Shown here: positions 6,286 through 6,450 of the stretch, piece after piece
How positions within the stretch are numbered: position 1 is the first letter of the stretch
How the letters are laid out: the number at the start of each line of letters is the position of its first letter
Origin: Alphaproteobacteria bacterium
GTDB taxonomy: Bacteria; Pseudomonadota; Alphaproteobacteria; UBA8366
Direction of reading: 5' to 3'
Length of the DNA stretch: 6,450 nt
NCBI GenBank assembly: GCA_018665505.1
Contig: JABJCS010000848.1
Coordinates: forward strand, 1-6,450
Translations under genes and position numbers: made by a program
The notes under the pieces: generated by a model
What the model saw: the letters and a program-made list of their open reading frames with translations, nothing else
Told to the model about the DNA's origin: nothing
Database searches by the model: none

Positions 6286-6450
6286 ATGAGCACGGGCAAC
6301 GGAAAAGGTGGGCCGCTCGCGGGCCTGAAGATTTTGGAACTGGCGGGTATCGGGCCGGCGCCGTTGTGCTGCAGCCTCATGAGCGATCTCGGTGCGGACG
6401 TCCTGCGCCTCGACCGGAATCAAGATGCCGGATTAGGGATCGGGCGGGAT
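6286..6450 (+). CDS. Alpha-methylacyl-CoA racemase / family III CoA-transferase (N-terminal part)
   Basis: The first 55 codons are present and the frame is open to the window edge. Residues 9-23 (GPLAGLKILELAGIG) and 32-44 (MSDLGADVLRLDR) are the N-terminal signature of the CaiB/BaiF family, in the form seen in alpha-methylacyl-CoA racemases: the ELAGIGPAP stretch, then DLGADV, then a basic-Asp-Arg end. Racemases of this group invert the 2-methyl centre of branched acyl-CoA esters so that they can enter beta-oxidation; close relatives move CoA between acids. The catalytic Asp and His lie beyond the window, so racemase versus transferase cannot be settled. No membrane segment is seen; it should be cytoplasmic. 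It diverges from the hydrolase operon, its GC is higher, and it probably belongs to a fatty-acid or branched-chain degradation cluster continuing to the right. Confidence 0.88.
   Translation, partial: MSTGNGKGGPLAGLKILELAGIGPAPLCCSLMSDLGADVLRLDRNQDAGLGIGRD

Overview
The window looks like part of an alphaproteobacterial chromosome, probably of Rhodospirillales type. The evidence is family resemblance only: a PAS_5-like tail at the left edge, an amidase-signature enzyme, a Cache-type sensor histidine kinase and a CaiB/BaiF (alpha-methylacyl-CoA racemase type) gene at the right edge. No tRNA, rRNA, CRISPR array, transposase or phage gene was seen.

Layout from left to right: (1) positions 1-110, the last 35 codons of a plus-strand gene whose tail resembles PAS_5 proteins; its stop overlaps the stop of the next gene by a few bases. 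(2) 107-1522, minus strand, a complete amidase with an intact Lys/Ser/Ser triad. (3) 1523-1743, a divergent intergenic region. (4) 1744-3495, plus strand, a membrane-bound sensor histidine kinase with a periplasmic Cache-like sensor, two membrane segments and intact HisKA and HATPase boxes. It has no receiver domain and no neighbouring response regulator. (5) 3496-3670, a short convergent spacer with hairpins. (6) 6096 down to 3671, minus strand, a two-gene operon with an ATGA overlap. Both genes encode membrane-anchored proteins of alpha/beta-hydrolase type that I do not recognise as a named family. (7) 6097-6285, a divergent spacer with a perfect 12-base palindrome and a GC-rich hairpin. (8) 6286-6450, plus strand, the first 55 codons of a family III CoA-transferase or alpha-methylacyl-CoA racemase.

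The most interesting part is the two-gene operon. The upstream protein keeps a GxSxG nucleophile elbow and a C-terminal His, and carries a CxC-x6-CxC cluster. The downstream protein appears to be its diverged paralogue: the matching elbow is GVRDG with Arg in place of Ser, and the His is missing, yet a pair of Cys residues around the elbow is kept. This suggests an active enzyme coupled to a pseudoenzyme partner, both facing the periplasm. The kinase and this operon also have visibly lower GC than the amidase and the racemase on either side, so 1.6-6.2 kb may be an acquired accessory block. A functional link between the kinase and the hydrolase pair is only suggested by their adjacency; they converge and are not in one operon.
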